Below are positions 1 to 6,634 of a stretch of DNA of 12,259 bases, in pieces. The notes below the pieces were generated by a model. The model was not told the DNA's origin. It searched no databases and worked only from the letters and a program-made list of their open reading frames with translations. The translations under genes and the position numbers were made by a program. The stretch comes from Deltaproteobacteria bacterium (GTDB lineage Bacteria; Desulfobacterota; Desulfobacteria; Desulfobacterales; JAUVGT01). The stretch is taken from positions 1 to 12,259 of the forward strand of contig JAUVGT010000112.1 of NCBI GenBank assembly GCA_030593645.1. Direction: 5' to 3'. Within the stretch, counting starts at the first letter, position 1. Every line of letters begins with the position of its first letter.

Positions 1-9
1 TCCGAATTA

Positions 10-171
10 GACGGTTTCGTAAAGAGTTCAAATTCAAGGCGTGCAATTTTTGTAATGATGAAGCGTACTTATCGGACCCGCCCTGTTAAATCTGTCTTTA
101 TATTTAACAGGGGAGTTGAATCATTGCAAAATGCAGCACAACGCAGAAGTTGGACTCTTTACGAAACCGTC
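10..171. mobile_element. MITE-like element with 18-bp terminal inverted repeats
   Basis: The two ends are perfect 18-bp inverted repeats: GACGGTTTCGTAAAGAGT at 10-27 and its complement at 154-171. The pentamer AATTA flanks both sides (5-9 and 172-176), as a target-site duplication would. An internal 11-bp hairpin has arms at 81-91 and 102-112. The 162-bp length has no room for a transposase, so this looks like a non-autonomous element. A solitary copy of one end occurs at 8637-8656. AT-rich flanks make a 5-bp match by chance possible, and the mobilising enzyme is not visible in this window. Confidence 0.7.
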
Positions 172-207
172 AATTATGCTTTAATAATTTTCCTATATTA
201 TGAATAA
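172..207 (-). repeat. Duplicate of the 3' tail of the radical SAM gene
   Basis: This 36-nt stretch matches 2275-2310 with three mismatches, and its first 22 nt are identical. On the minus strand it still reads NIGKLLKHN followed by a stop, which is exactly how the radical SAM protein ends. It therefore looks like a relic of a second gene tail, or part of a short dispersed repeat that includes that tail. The MITE-like element abuts it, and its putative AATTA target site lies inside the matching sequence. Confidence 0.6.
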
Positions 208-216
208 TATAGGAAA
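189..216 (-). terminator. 13-bp hairpin after the TPR glycosyltransferase gene
   Basis: Perfect 13-bp arms (189-201 and 204-216) around a 2-nt centre lie 27 nt past the stop codon of the gene ending at 243. On the minus strand the hairpin is followed by AATTATT rather than a clean U-tract. It could act as a weak terminator or 3'-end stabiliser, and a protein-binding palindrome is also possible. Confidence 0.4.
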
Positions 217-242
217 TGTCCGAAATACCGTTAATTCGAATA

Positions 243-2048
243 TCACTTATTCCCGGCATTAAATTTTATAACACGGTTTAAGTTATTCCTGGCCACAGTA
301 TAATCAGGTTTGAATTTTATCGCCTGTTTAAGATGTTTTATTGATTCAGTGATTTTACCATCAGAAAACAATACTATTCCAATGTTGTTATGGGCTTCCG
401 CGTATTCCGGATTTATCCTTAGGGCTATCCGGAAATATTCGATCGCTTCTGATTTCTTTCCTTGAGCTGATAATAAATTACCCATATCAAAATATACATG
501 GGCTCCTTGAGATTTTATTTTCAGCGCTTTCTGGTAATGACTGAATGCTTCACTATTATGTCCAAGCTTTCCCAGAGCAAACCCCATATTCGTATATGCT
601 TCAGCATAGTCTGGATTAATTTTTAGTGCTTCTGAATAATGTTTAACAGCTTCTTTCATGGCACCTTTCTCTACAAATGTAATACCTATATTATTATGGC
701 AAATATAGTTGTTTTCCGTTACGTTTAATGCATGTTGATAAAGTGAAAAACTATTCTTCCAGTGCTGGACCTGAAACCATGTTGTGGTCATAAGAATTAT
801 TAAAATCAATAGAGCAAATACTGTCAGTACTTTCTTACTTAATAATTTTTTAAATAAATCTGAGCCTCCCCAAGCTATCATTATAAAAAGTCCGATATTT
901 GGAATATAAGAATATCGATCAGCAATAGCGACTTGTATACCTACAGGTATCAAACCAATAACAGGAACAAGCGTACCGATGAACCATAACCAACCAACAA
1001 TCACATATGGTCTTTTTGAGTAAATACGTAATGACAGGAATGTTATGATCAGTAATACTATCCCGGAGCCGATAGTCGCCCAAAATGATACTGCCGTATA
1101 AGGATATAAAATTGCTAAATTATCGGGATAGACTGTTTTTATGATGTATTTAAGATATGATGTGAGTGAATTCGCAATTCGAAGATAAGTGGACAAAACT
1201 TTAATTGATACAACAGTACCTTTGCTTTGAATCGTGACGATGACCATAACAAATATTAAAATAAAAAATGGTATTTTTTCCAAAACAAGAAACAGTATAG
1301 ATTCCTGTTTCCTGACGGTTTTAGAGTTATATCTGTTTTTACGATTCCACTTCAGCTTAAAAACTTCATCTTTTAATTCGATTATCGTTTCCGGAAATAC
1401 AAAACGTTTTAAAGGCCAAAAATCGAATAAAAGAAAAACAAATGGCAGAATAATCAAATTAGGTTTGGTCAAGAGACCCAAAATAAAGAAAAAGAGCATT
1501 AACAGGTATTTTTTTAAATTCGGGCGCTCAGAGTATATGATATAAAAAAAAAGTGTTAGCATCCAGAACAAACTACTAAGCACATCCTTTCTCGCAGCAA
1601 TCCACGCAACAGGCTCAACGCTCAGTGGATGCAAAGCAAACAGAGCGGCGACAAATGCACTTTTCAATAATTCACCTGTAGCTCTATTAAAAATTGAAAA
1701 CAATAACATTGCAGATGCAATATGTATAAACAGATTTATAAGATGATGCAGTCCAGGATTTCGTCCAAACAATTGATAATCGAGCATATGAGAAAACCAC
1801 GTCATTGGAATCCAAACACGCTTTTCTCCTGAAGAGTATATACCCCAAGACAAGCTATTAATGTTAATTCCTTGCTGAACATAAGGATTATCAATAAAAA
1901 TCGGATCATCGTAAGTTACAAATTCATGAGATTGTACGTTCCAATACACGATAAGTGTTGCTGCTATAAGTAATAGGCATGTCATAAAGCCTATATTTAA
2001 GTTTGACTTTCCCTTAAAATAATTTAGTCCTTGTTCAGAAATTTTCAT
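243..2048 (-). CDS. TMTC/DUF1736-type GT-C membrane glycosyltransferase with C-terminal TPRs
   Basis: A 601-residue multi-pass inner-membrane protein. After a first membrane segment (about 19-37) comes the acidic pair in TYDDPIF (47-48), the position of the catalytic acidic motif in GT-C enzymes. Family signatures follow: WIPMTWFSHMLDYQLFG (79-95), ALHPLSVEPVAWIAARKDVLS (around 138-158), LLTKPNLIILPFVFLLFDFWPLKR (192-215) and ADRYSYIPNIGLF (376-388). About nine or ten hydrophobic segments precede four TPR units (about 447-582) with the usual NPDYAEAY pattern. Animal TMTC1-4 are O-mannosyltransferases; bacterial relatives are largely uncharacterised, so donor and acceptor are unknown. The pilin gene 2.3 kb upstream is a possible target, by inference only. 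The start is ATG with a weak GGAAT upstream. Confidence 0.82.
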   Translation of the reverse strand: MKISEQGLNYFKGKSNLNIGFMTCLLLIAATLIVYWNVQSHEFVTYDDPIFIDNPYVQQGININSLSWGIYSSGEKRVWIPMTWFSHMLDYQLFGRNPGLHHLINLFIHIASAMLLFSIFNRATGELLKSAFVAALFALHPLSVEPVAWIAARKDVLSSLFWMLTLFFYIIYSERPNLKKYLLMLFFFILGLLTKPNLIILPFVFLLFDFWPLKRFVFPETIIELKDEVFKLKWNRKNRYNSKTVRKQESILFLVLEKIPFFILIFVMVIVTIQSKGTVVSIKVLSTYLRIANSLTSYLKYIIKTVYPDNLAILYPYTAVSFWATIGSGIVLLIITFLSLRIYSKRPYVIVGWLWFIGTLVPVIGLIPVGIQVAIADRYSYIPNIGLFIMIAWGGSDLFKKLLSKKVLTVFALLILIILMTTTWFQVQHWKNSFSLYQHALNVTENNYICHNNIGITFVEKGAMKEAVKHYSEALKINPDYAEAYTNMGFALGKLGHNSEAFSHYQKALKIKSQGAHVYFDMGNLLSAQGKKSEAIEYFRIALRINPEYAEAHNNIGIVLFSDGKITESIKHLKQAIKFKPDYTVARNNLNRVIKFNAGNK

Positions 2049-2115
2049 ATCATTCCATACTATTTTTACTTTTTACGCCTTTGATGTATCCGGATAGTAG
2101 ATATATTGCGGGTAA

Positions 2116-2273
2116 TTACGCGAGAGCCGTAATAACTCTCAATCCAATAAACACTGCAGCATATGCATCCGATAGTGAATCAGCGGATAGGGACATCGAC
2201 AATTGATTGAACACTGTTTCACCCATGCCTATACCGCTTGGGGAATTGAATCTTGATAACTGCTTTTTTTCAT
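2116..2273 (-). pseudogene. Small gene coupled to the radical SAM gene, apparently frameshifted
   Basis: An ATG at 2273-2271 overlaps the radical SAM stop codon by one base (TAATG), the classic layout of translational coupling. That frame reads MKKSSYQDSIPQAV and stops. The -1 frame continues directly as GIGMGETVFNQLS and runs to ADSLSDAYAAVFIGLRVITA, ending at 2116. Joined by a single-base change near 2230-2245, the two give a coherent protein of about 52 residues with a hydrophobic end. I do not recognise the family. Options are a decayed gene, a sequencing error, a programmed -1 shift, or two separate short peptides (14 aa, and 36 aa from the ATG at 2226). Confidence 0.35.
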
Positions 2274-3811
2274 TAATTATGCTTTAATAATTTTCCAATA
2301 TTTCGAATAAAAAGATCAACGATTTCATTTTCAATAAAAAAACCTGTAAAATTATATTTTAATCGCAATCTCAATATTGGCCGGTATAACATGCCAAGAA
2401 GATAAAATACTTTCCCCAGTATCGGTCCGAGATTACCTGTCAAATCCTCGGCCTTGCGATCAAGAACTATTCCTACTATCTTAAGTAAATCTATAAACTT
2501 TTTCATCTTTGGAGTATACCATGGGTGTTCCATTGGATCTGCATCACGAGTATCAATGGCTGCCCAGTCAGCCAGGTTTGAGGGTAATTGTAGTCCATAA
2601 TTTTTTACGGCTATATCTGTTAGGACGGAACCGGGGATTGGTTTCCAGTGCCCTGCCCGTCCCAGATAACAATAGGGATTATCATTGACTAATCGGATGA
2701 CCATTTCTTTAGTCAGAATCAGATCTTCCATTTGTTCACCGGGTATTCCGCAAAAAAAATTATAATGAGGTTTTAATTCAGGATAATTAGCAAGCTTTTT
2801 ATTTACCCTAACAATTTGATTAGTGCTAATACCTTTATTCATCATTTTTAGTACCCGCTGTGAACCTGACTCCATACCAATAAACATCATATTAACTCTA
2901 GCCTCTACCATAAGCCTTAAATAGTCATCATCCATTTTATCAAGTTCATTTATCCTGGCGCCTCTAAAATCAAGTATGTACTTTTTATTGAATCCTTTCC
3001 GAATATATTCTACTAAAAAGTTATAAATTCTATCCAGGTCAACGAATGAATCATCATCATATATTTGAAGCCGATCAAATGAATATTTTTGGGATAGATA
3101 CTCTATATGTTCTATGATATATTCGACAGTATAGGCGATCCATTTTTTACCTTTAATTTTTTGATATACAGATGGAGACATGCAGAAATTACATTTATAT
3201 GGACACCCAATCGATGTGTAAATGGGAAAAATTAATTCACCGTTACGCATCCGATTATACTTTTCCTTTGAAATATCTACCAGATGGTATGGTAAATCCT
3301 TAAAGTCGAGCAGCTCGAAACATGATTGCGCTGGATTTAATCTCAAATGACCATCTTCTTTATATCCCAGCCCCAATATTTTTTCTCTATTAATGGATCC
3401 GCCATTTATGAATTCTGTTAACTGGGACAGAGCCTTTGATCCCCAATCTCTAATGACATAATCAATATAAGGGTTCTCTAACGTTTGTTCAGGAAGTATC
3501 GTTGGATGAGGCCCACCCCAAACAACTAGCGTATCATACTTCTCTTTAATATATTTCGAAATTTTCAATGATGTCATGATTGGATTTCCAGTCATAACAG
3601 AAATCCCGACTAGACTGCAGCCATTGTTCATTTCCCGGTCAATTACTTCTTGCCAGTTTTTACCGGTTGTTCTGAGATCAATAATTTTTACATTAAAGCC
3701 TGCTTTCACCGAATGAGTTGCCGTGTATATAAGACTCAATGGTATATCACGCACAAAATTATCCCATGAACCCAATTGGGGATATATTAGCAAAATATCT
3801 AGTTTACTCAT
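2273..3811 (-). CDS. B12-binding-type radical SAM protein of unknown substrate
   Basis: A 512-residue soluble enzyme. Residues 1-140 have the fold signature of the cobalamin-binding domain typical of class B radical SAM proteins (DILLIYPQ at the N-terminus, VVWGGPHPTILPEQTL at 96-111) but without the DxHxxG base-off histidine motif, as is common in this group. The radical SAM core begins at SIGCPYKCNFC, whose C203, C207 and C210 form the CxxxCxxC ligands of the 4Fe-4S cluster. The conserved segment YDDDSF (around 252-257) and GMESGSQRVLKMMNKG (around 313-328) follow. Such enzymes typically methylate or rearrange unactivated carbons. The substrate cannot be read from sequence. The gene ends in TAATG overlapping the next small frame; the start ATG has only a weak ribosome site (GTGGAT). 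Confidence 0.85.
   Translation of the reverse strand: MSKLDILLIYPQLGSWDNFVRDIPLSLIYTATHSVKAGFNVKIIDLRTTGKNWQEVIDREMNNGCSLVGISVMTGNPIMTSLKISKYIKEKYDTLVVWGGPHPTILPEQTLENPYIDYVIRDWGSKALSQLTEFINGGSINREKILGLGYKEDGHLRLNPAQSCFELLDFKDLPYHLVDISKEKYNRMRNGELIFPIYTSIGCPYKCNFCMSPSVYQKIKGKKWIAYTVEYIIEHIEYLSQKYSFDRLQIYDDDSFVDLDRIYNFLVEYIRKGFNKKYILDFRGARINELDKMDDDYLRLMVEARVNMMFIGMESGSQRVLKMMNKGISTNQIVRVNKKLANYPELKPHYNFFCGIPGEQMEDLILTKEMVIRLVNDNPYCYLGRAGHWKPIPGSVLTDIAVKNYGLQLPSNLADWAAIDTRDADPMEHPWYTPKMKKFIDLLKIVGIVLDRKAEDLTGNLGPILGKVFYLLGMLYRPILRLRLKYNFTGFFIENEIVDLFIRNIGKLLKHN
2275..2310 (-). repeat. Source copy of the duplicated radical SAM 3' tail
   Basis: This end of the radical SAM coding region, including the codons for RNIGKLLKHN and most of the stop codon, is matched at 172-207 with three mismatches in 36 nt. 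Confidence 0.6.
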
Positions 3812-4103
3812 ATTTAATATCCACTTTCAGAGTAAAACAGCTGAACAGATGAGAGATACTGAATGAAAGATGCTCCTGTTTTATCAAAATAATTGGCAAA
3901 TGGTGACAGGCTAACACCGAAAAGATTGTTTTAAACTTATAAGATAATACATGTTTAGGAAACGGTAACTGAAAAATATTATTTCCTCTCTCAAAAAGAG
4001 TGATTAGGGTTGAGGGCAAGGCCCAGAGCTTGTAAAAAGTTTGATTCCGCCTGATGCGGATGAATATATTTTCACCGGCCCGTAATGCAGCCATCGAACT
4101 CAA
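3804..4103 (-). CDS. Doubtful 99-codon frame upstream of the radical SAM gene
   Basis: The frame begins MSSMAALRAGENIF and its stop overlaps the first codons of the radical SAM gene by 8 nt. It has no clear ribosome binding site and no domain I recognise. It is rich in bulky residues, His and Cys, without the codon bias of the neighbouring genes. The overlap is compatible with coupling, but the composition looks like translated intergenic DNA or a decayed repeat. I give it little weight as a real protein. Confidence 0.15.
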   Translation of the reverse strand: MSSMAALRAGENIFIRIRRNQTFYKLWALPSTLITLFERGNNIFQLPFPKHVLSYKFKTIFSVLACHHLPIILIKQEHLSFSISHLFSCFTLKVDIKYE

Positions 4104-4264
4104 TATGTAATTTTAGATAGATTCTAAAATAAACAGGTACACATCAATGATCATACTCTGATCAATAACTGATCGATTATTAATAGTTTTATATCAAATA
4201 CGGCATAATTAGGCAAGTGGTATCGATTGCGGTGATTGGTTCGGGGAACTTGAGTTAATGATAT
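3812..4264. other. Gene-poor intergenic region between pilA and the radical SAM gene
   Basis: Apart from the doubtful frame above, this stretch shows no convincing gene on either strand. It holds a small GC hairpin (CCGCCTGATGCGG near 4047-4059), a perfect 21-bp inverted repeat at 4110-4130, and TGATC repeated at exact 11-bp spacing at 4148-4174. A promoter for the radical SAM gene is expected here, but no standard -35/-10 pair stands out. Confidence 0.5.
4110..4130. promoter_or_regulatory. Perfect inverted repeat, possible operator
   Basis: Arms ATTTTAGA (4110-4117) and TCTAAAAT (4123-4130) surround a 5-nt centre, about 300 bp upstream of the radical SAM start. The symmetry and size suit a dimeric regulator. 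No such regulator is encoded nearby, and AT-rich DNA makes chance symmetry more likely. Confidence 0.25.
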
Positions 4265-4297
4265 AAAAAAAGGGAGGTAATGATACCTCCCTTTTTT
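4265..4297 (-). terminator. Rho-independent terminator of pilA
   Basis: The stem GGGAGGTA (4272-4279) pairs with TACCTCCC (4284-4291) around a 4-nt loop. It is flanked by seven A on one side and six T on the other, so the transcript ends in a U-run read from either strand. It lies 39 nt past the pilA stop codon and would separate the abundant pilin message from the radical SAM and glycosyltransferase genes downstream. Confidence 0.9.
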
Positions 4298-4336
4298 AAT
4301 CATATTATTCAGTATCGATTAACCAACTCAATACAA

Positions 4337-4768
4337 TTATCGCAGCATTTTTACAAAAGTAAATCCATTCCACCCAGGTTCATCAGCTTGGTTAGTAGAT
4401 TGTGAACGTCTGTACGGTGAAGGACATCGAGCCGCTCCCTCTGTAACGGTAATGGTAATTTCATCAATAGACCCGCTAAGTACAACTGAGTTGGCGCCTG
4501 TCATTGTAAGACCTAATCCGTCAGGTGATTCAGCAGTCGCATCGGCTGCTCCAAGCATTGAAATATGATTCGGGATCGCATAATAGTCAGCGATTCCTGC
4601 TGCGACACTTGCCGCATCTGATTCGGCCGCACTGCAGAACGCTTTATTTCGATAGGCGATAAAGTTTGGTATGGCGATGGCTGCCAGGATACCGATGATG
4701 GCGATAACGATCATCAGCTCGATTAAGGTAAAACCTTCTTTGTTATTACCCCTAAGTTTTTGTAGCAT
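4337..4768 (-). CDS. pilA: Type IV major-type prepilin
   Basis: A 143-residue prepilin. The leader MLQKLRGNNKEG is short and charged, with PilD-type cleavage expected between G12 and F13. The mature 131-residue pilin starts FTLIELMIVIAIIGILAAIA, carrying the invariant Glu at mature position 5 and the hydrophobic assembly helix, then IPNFIAYRNKAFCSAA. Two cysteines (C45 and C114 of the precursor) could form the C-terminal disulfide. The subunits would be extracted from the inner membrane and polymerised into the pilus by assembly proteins not encoded here. The start is set by AGGAGGT (4774-4780), 5 nt before the ATG. A sigma-54 promoter and pilR lie upstream and a strong terminator downstream, so it is probably a monocistronic, highly expressed gene. 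Confidence 0.92.
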   Translation of the reverse strand: MLQKLRGNNKEGFTLIELMIVIAIIGILAAIAIPNFIAYRNKAFCSAAESDAASVAAGIADYYAIPNHISMLGAADATAESPDGLGLTMTGANSVVLSGSIDEITITVTEGAARCPSPYRRSQSTNQADEPGWNGFTFVKMLR

Positions 4769-4816
4769 TTGGTACCTCCTCTAAAAATTGAAATATTTAT
4801 AAAACCGGGTTATTGC

Positions 4817-4838
4817 TAATAAAATGCGCATTTTATTA
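4817..4838. promoter_or_regulatory. 22-bp perfect palindrome in the pilA leader
   Basis: TAATAAAATGC is followed immediately by its own reverse complement. It lies between the sigma-54 promoter and the ribosome site, so it is transcribed. As RNA it can fold into a 9-bp stem with a GCGC loop, about 70 nt downstream of the predicted start and 48 nt before the ATG. It may protect the leader or influence translation; as DNA it could be an operator. Confidence 0.45.
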
Positions 4839-4912
4839 ACGAAAATGATATTCTTGCTTTCCCACCCCCTTTTGAAAGATTCTTATATTTATTTTAATTG
4901 ATTATGTTAATT

Positions 4913-4928
4913 TGCAAACTGTGTGCCA
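4913..4928 (-). promoter_or_regulatory. Sigma-54 (-24/-12) promoter of pilA
   Basis: Read on the minus strand the sequence is TGGCACACAGTTTGCA, matching the consensus TGGCAC-N5-TTGCA exactly. The -24 GG is at 4926-4927 and the -12 GC at 4914-4915. Transcription should start near 4902-4903, giving a leader of about 134 nt. The neighbouring gene encodes a sigma-54 activator of the PilR type, as expected for pilA regulation in Pseudomonas, Myxococcus and Geobacter. Confidence 0.9.
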
Positions 4929-5012
4929 CACTTGCATAAATAGTAACCCGAATGATAACGTCTTGTATTTTTGAACAATACATTTCTTTGGGTTTGGTTT
5001 CAATCTTTTTTT

Positions 5013-5079
5013 TTGTTAATACCCACGGTTTTTAACAATTTTTGTTAAGATTTTGACAAAAATTGTCACATATTTGTCA
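5013..5079. promoter_or_regulatory. Candidate activator-binding cluster upstream of pilA
   Basis: Two symmetric sites lie side by side: TTAACAA-TTT-TTGTTAA (5032-5048) and TGACAA-AAA-TTGTCA (5054-5068). A further TTGTTAA (5013-5019) and a further TTGTCA (5074-5079, one helical turn after its neighbour) complete the cluster. It begins about 110 bp and ends about 180 bp upstream of the predicted pilA start, the normal distance for a sigma-54 enhancer. PilR is the obvious ligand, by inference. Confidence 0.5.
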
Positions 5080-5177
5080 TTCAAATCGATTTACGGAATA
5101 TTTACCTTGAATAGAGAATTGATTGAATTAAAACAGAAGTATGTAATATAATGATTTCCATCTCTGTTTCAATGATA

Positions 5178-5203
5178 TTCAAATGAATCATTATTCATTT
5201 GAA
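5178..5203 (-). terminator. 11-bp hairpin just after pilR
   Basis: TTCAAATGAAT (5178-5188) and its complement (5193-5203) surround a 4-nt loop, 20 nt past the pilR stop. The stem is AT-rich and no U-tract follows on the minus strand, so it is a weak terminator candidate at best. It may be an mRNA end-stabiliser or another regulator site upstream of pilA. Confidence 0.35.
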
Positions 5204-5222
5204 GGATAACATTTTAAATATA

Positions 5223-6623
5223 TTACCTTTCTATTCCCAATTTGTCAAGCCGATAACGCAGTGAACGAAAGCTCAGATTAAGCAGCTCCGCGGCCTTATT
5301 TTTATTTCCGCTGCAGCATTCAAGGGCTTTTTCAAGATAAGCCCGCTCAATCTCTTCAAGAATATTATCCAGGGATACACCCTTGGCCACATCTTCAAGA
5401 TCAAACCGCCGGTTCTTAACGCCTTCGATCCATCTGCGTTTATGAATGGACAGGGCAAGGCTGTCAGGAAGGAGAATATTTGTACTGGCCAAAGCGACAC
5501 TTCGTTCCATGAGGTTTTCCAGCTCCCGGATATTACCGGGGAAATCATATTTATTCAGTAAATCGATGGCGTATGATGATATTTTGCTGATTTCCTTGTC
5601 CATTTCACGAGTATATTTATCCAGGAAATGCTGGGCCAAAGCATTAAGATCACTTTTCCGCTCTCTTAACGGGGGAACTTTTATTTCGATGACATTGAGA
5701 CGGTAAAAAAGGTCTTCTCTGAAATTCCCGGTAATCACCTCTTTGGTAAGGTCTTTATTTGTGGCTGAAATTATTCTGATATCAACAGATATATCCTTGT
5801 TCCCACCCACAGGTTTAAAAACCCTCTCTTGGATCACCCTTAAGAGTTTGACCTGCATTGATATATTCAATTCACCGATTTCATCGAGAAAAACGGTACC
5901 TTTATCAGCGACTTCAAATAGTCCCTTTTTGTCCTCAACAGCACCTGTAAATGCGCCTTTTTTGTAACCGAAAAGCTCGCTTTCAATGAGTGTTTCCGGT
6001 ATGCCGCCGCAGTTAATCGTCACAAATGAATGATCACGTCTGTCACTCTGTTCGTAAATGGCCCGGGCGATCAGCTCTTTTCCTGTCCCGCTTTCACCGG
6101 TGATCATGACATTCGTGCGTGTCTGGGCAACCTGCCTGATCATTTTGTAAATGTGAAGCATACCGGGGCTGTTACCTACAATTTTTCCAAAATGAAGATT
6201 TTTTTTCAGTTCATCAGTGATGACCTTTTTTTCATGATCCAGGGTTTTAAGGTTAAGGGCTTTTTCAATAGTCTGCTTGAGTTCATTATTATTAAAGGGC
6301 TTTGGAACATAATCATATGCCCCGCTGTTCATGGCTTCAACTGCTGTTTCAGCATTTGCAAAAGCGGATATCATGATCACAACCGAATTATTGTTCTTTT
6401 TTTTGGACGCACGAAGCACTTCCAGGCCGGAAATATCACCCAGCCTGATATCACATAGAAGAAGATCAAATTTCTCTTCATTCAGCAATGAAACCGCTTT
6501 TTTCCCGGATTCCGCGCATGAAATCCTGTATCCTTCCCGGGTCAGCATAAATTCAAGGAGCTCACGCATACTGAGTTCATCATCAACAACAAGAATATGA
6601 GGTTTTTTCTTCGATAATGGCAT
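5223..6623 (-). CDS. pilR: PilR-type sigma-54 response regulator
   Basis: A 466-residue NtrC-family protein of standard length. The receiver domain (about 9-125) has the acidic pair D14-D15, phosphoacceptor D58 (CDIRLG), S86 and K108 (VPKPF). The AAA+ domain (about 147-375) has Walker A GESGTGKE (176-183), the sigma-54 contact loop GAFTGA (223-228) and Walker B FLDEIG with D247-E248. A Fis-type helix-turn-helix covers about 439-464. When phosphorylated it would open sigma-54 promoters by ATP hydrolysis; the adjacent pilA promoter is the natural target. The gene starts 11 nt after pyrC with AAGG ahead of its ATG, so it is probably co-transcribed with pyrC. No cognate PilS kinase gene lies beside it. 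The name rests on family plus context; a different NtrC-type role cannot be excluded. Confidence 0.85.
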   Translation of the reverse strand: MPLSKKKPHILVVDDELSMRELLEFMLTREGYRISCAESGKKAVSLLNEEKFDLLLCDIRLGDISGLEVLRASKKKNNNSVVIMISAFANAETAVEAMNSGAYDYVPKPFNNNELKQTIEKALNLKTLDHEKKVITDELKKNLHFGKIVGNSPGMLHIYKMIRQVAQTRTNVMITGESGTGKELIARAIYEQSDRRDHSFVTINCGGIPETLIESELFGYKKGAFTGAVEDKKGLFEVADKGTVFLDEIGELNISMQVKLLRVIQERVFKPVGGNKDISVDIRIISATNKDLTKEVITGNFREDLFYRLNVIEIKVPPLRERKSDLNALAQHFLDKYTREMDKEISKISSYAIDLLNKYDFPGNIRELENLMERSVALASTNILLPDSLALSIHKRRWIEGVKNRRFDLEDVAKGVSLDNILEEIERAYLEKALECCSGNKNKAAELLNLSFRSLRYRLDKLGIER

Positions 6624-6634
6624 ATATTACCTTA

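Noticed and set aside
2105..2135. Hairpin ATTACG/CGTAAT as terminator of the small gene
   Set aside because: Six-base stem overlapping the coding end, without a U-tract.
6030..6458. A 142-codon plus-strand open frame
   Set aside because: Antisense to pilR across its receiver and AAA+ domains; a shadow of the coding strand.
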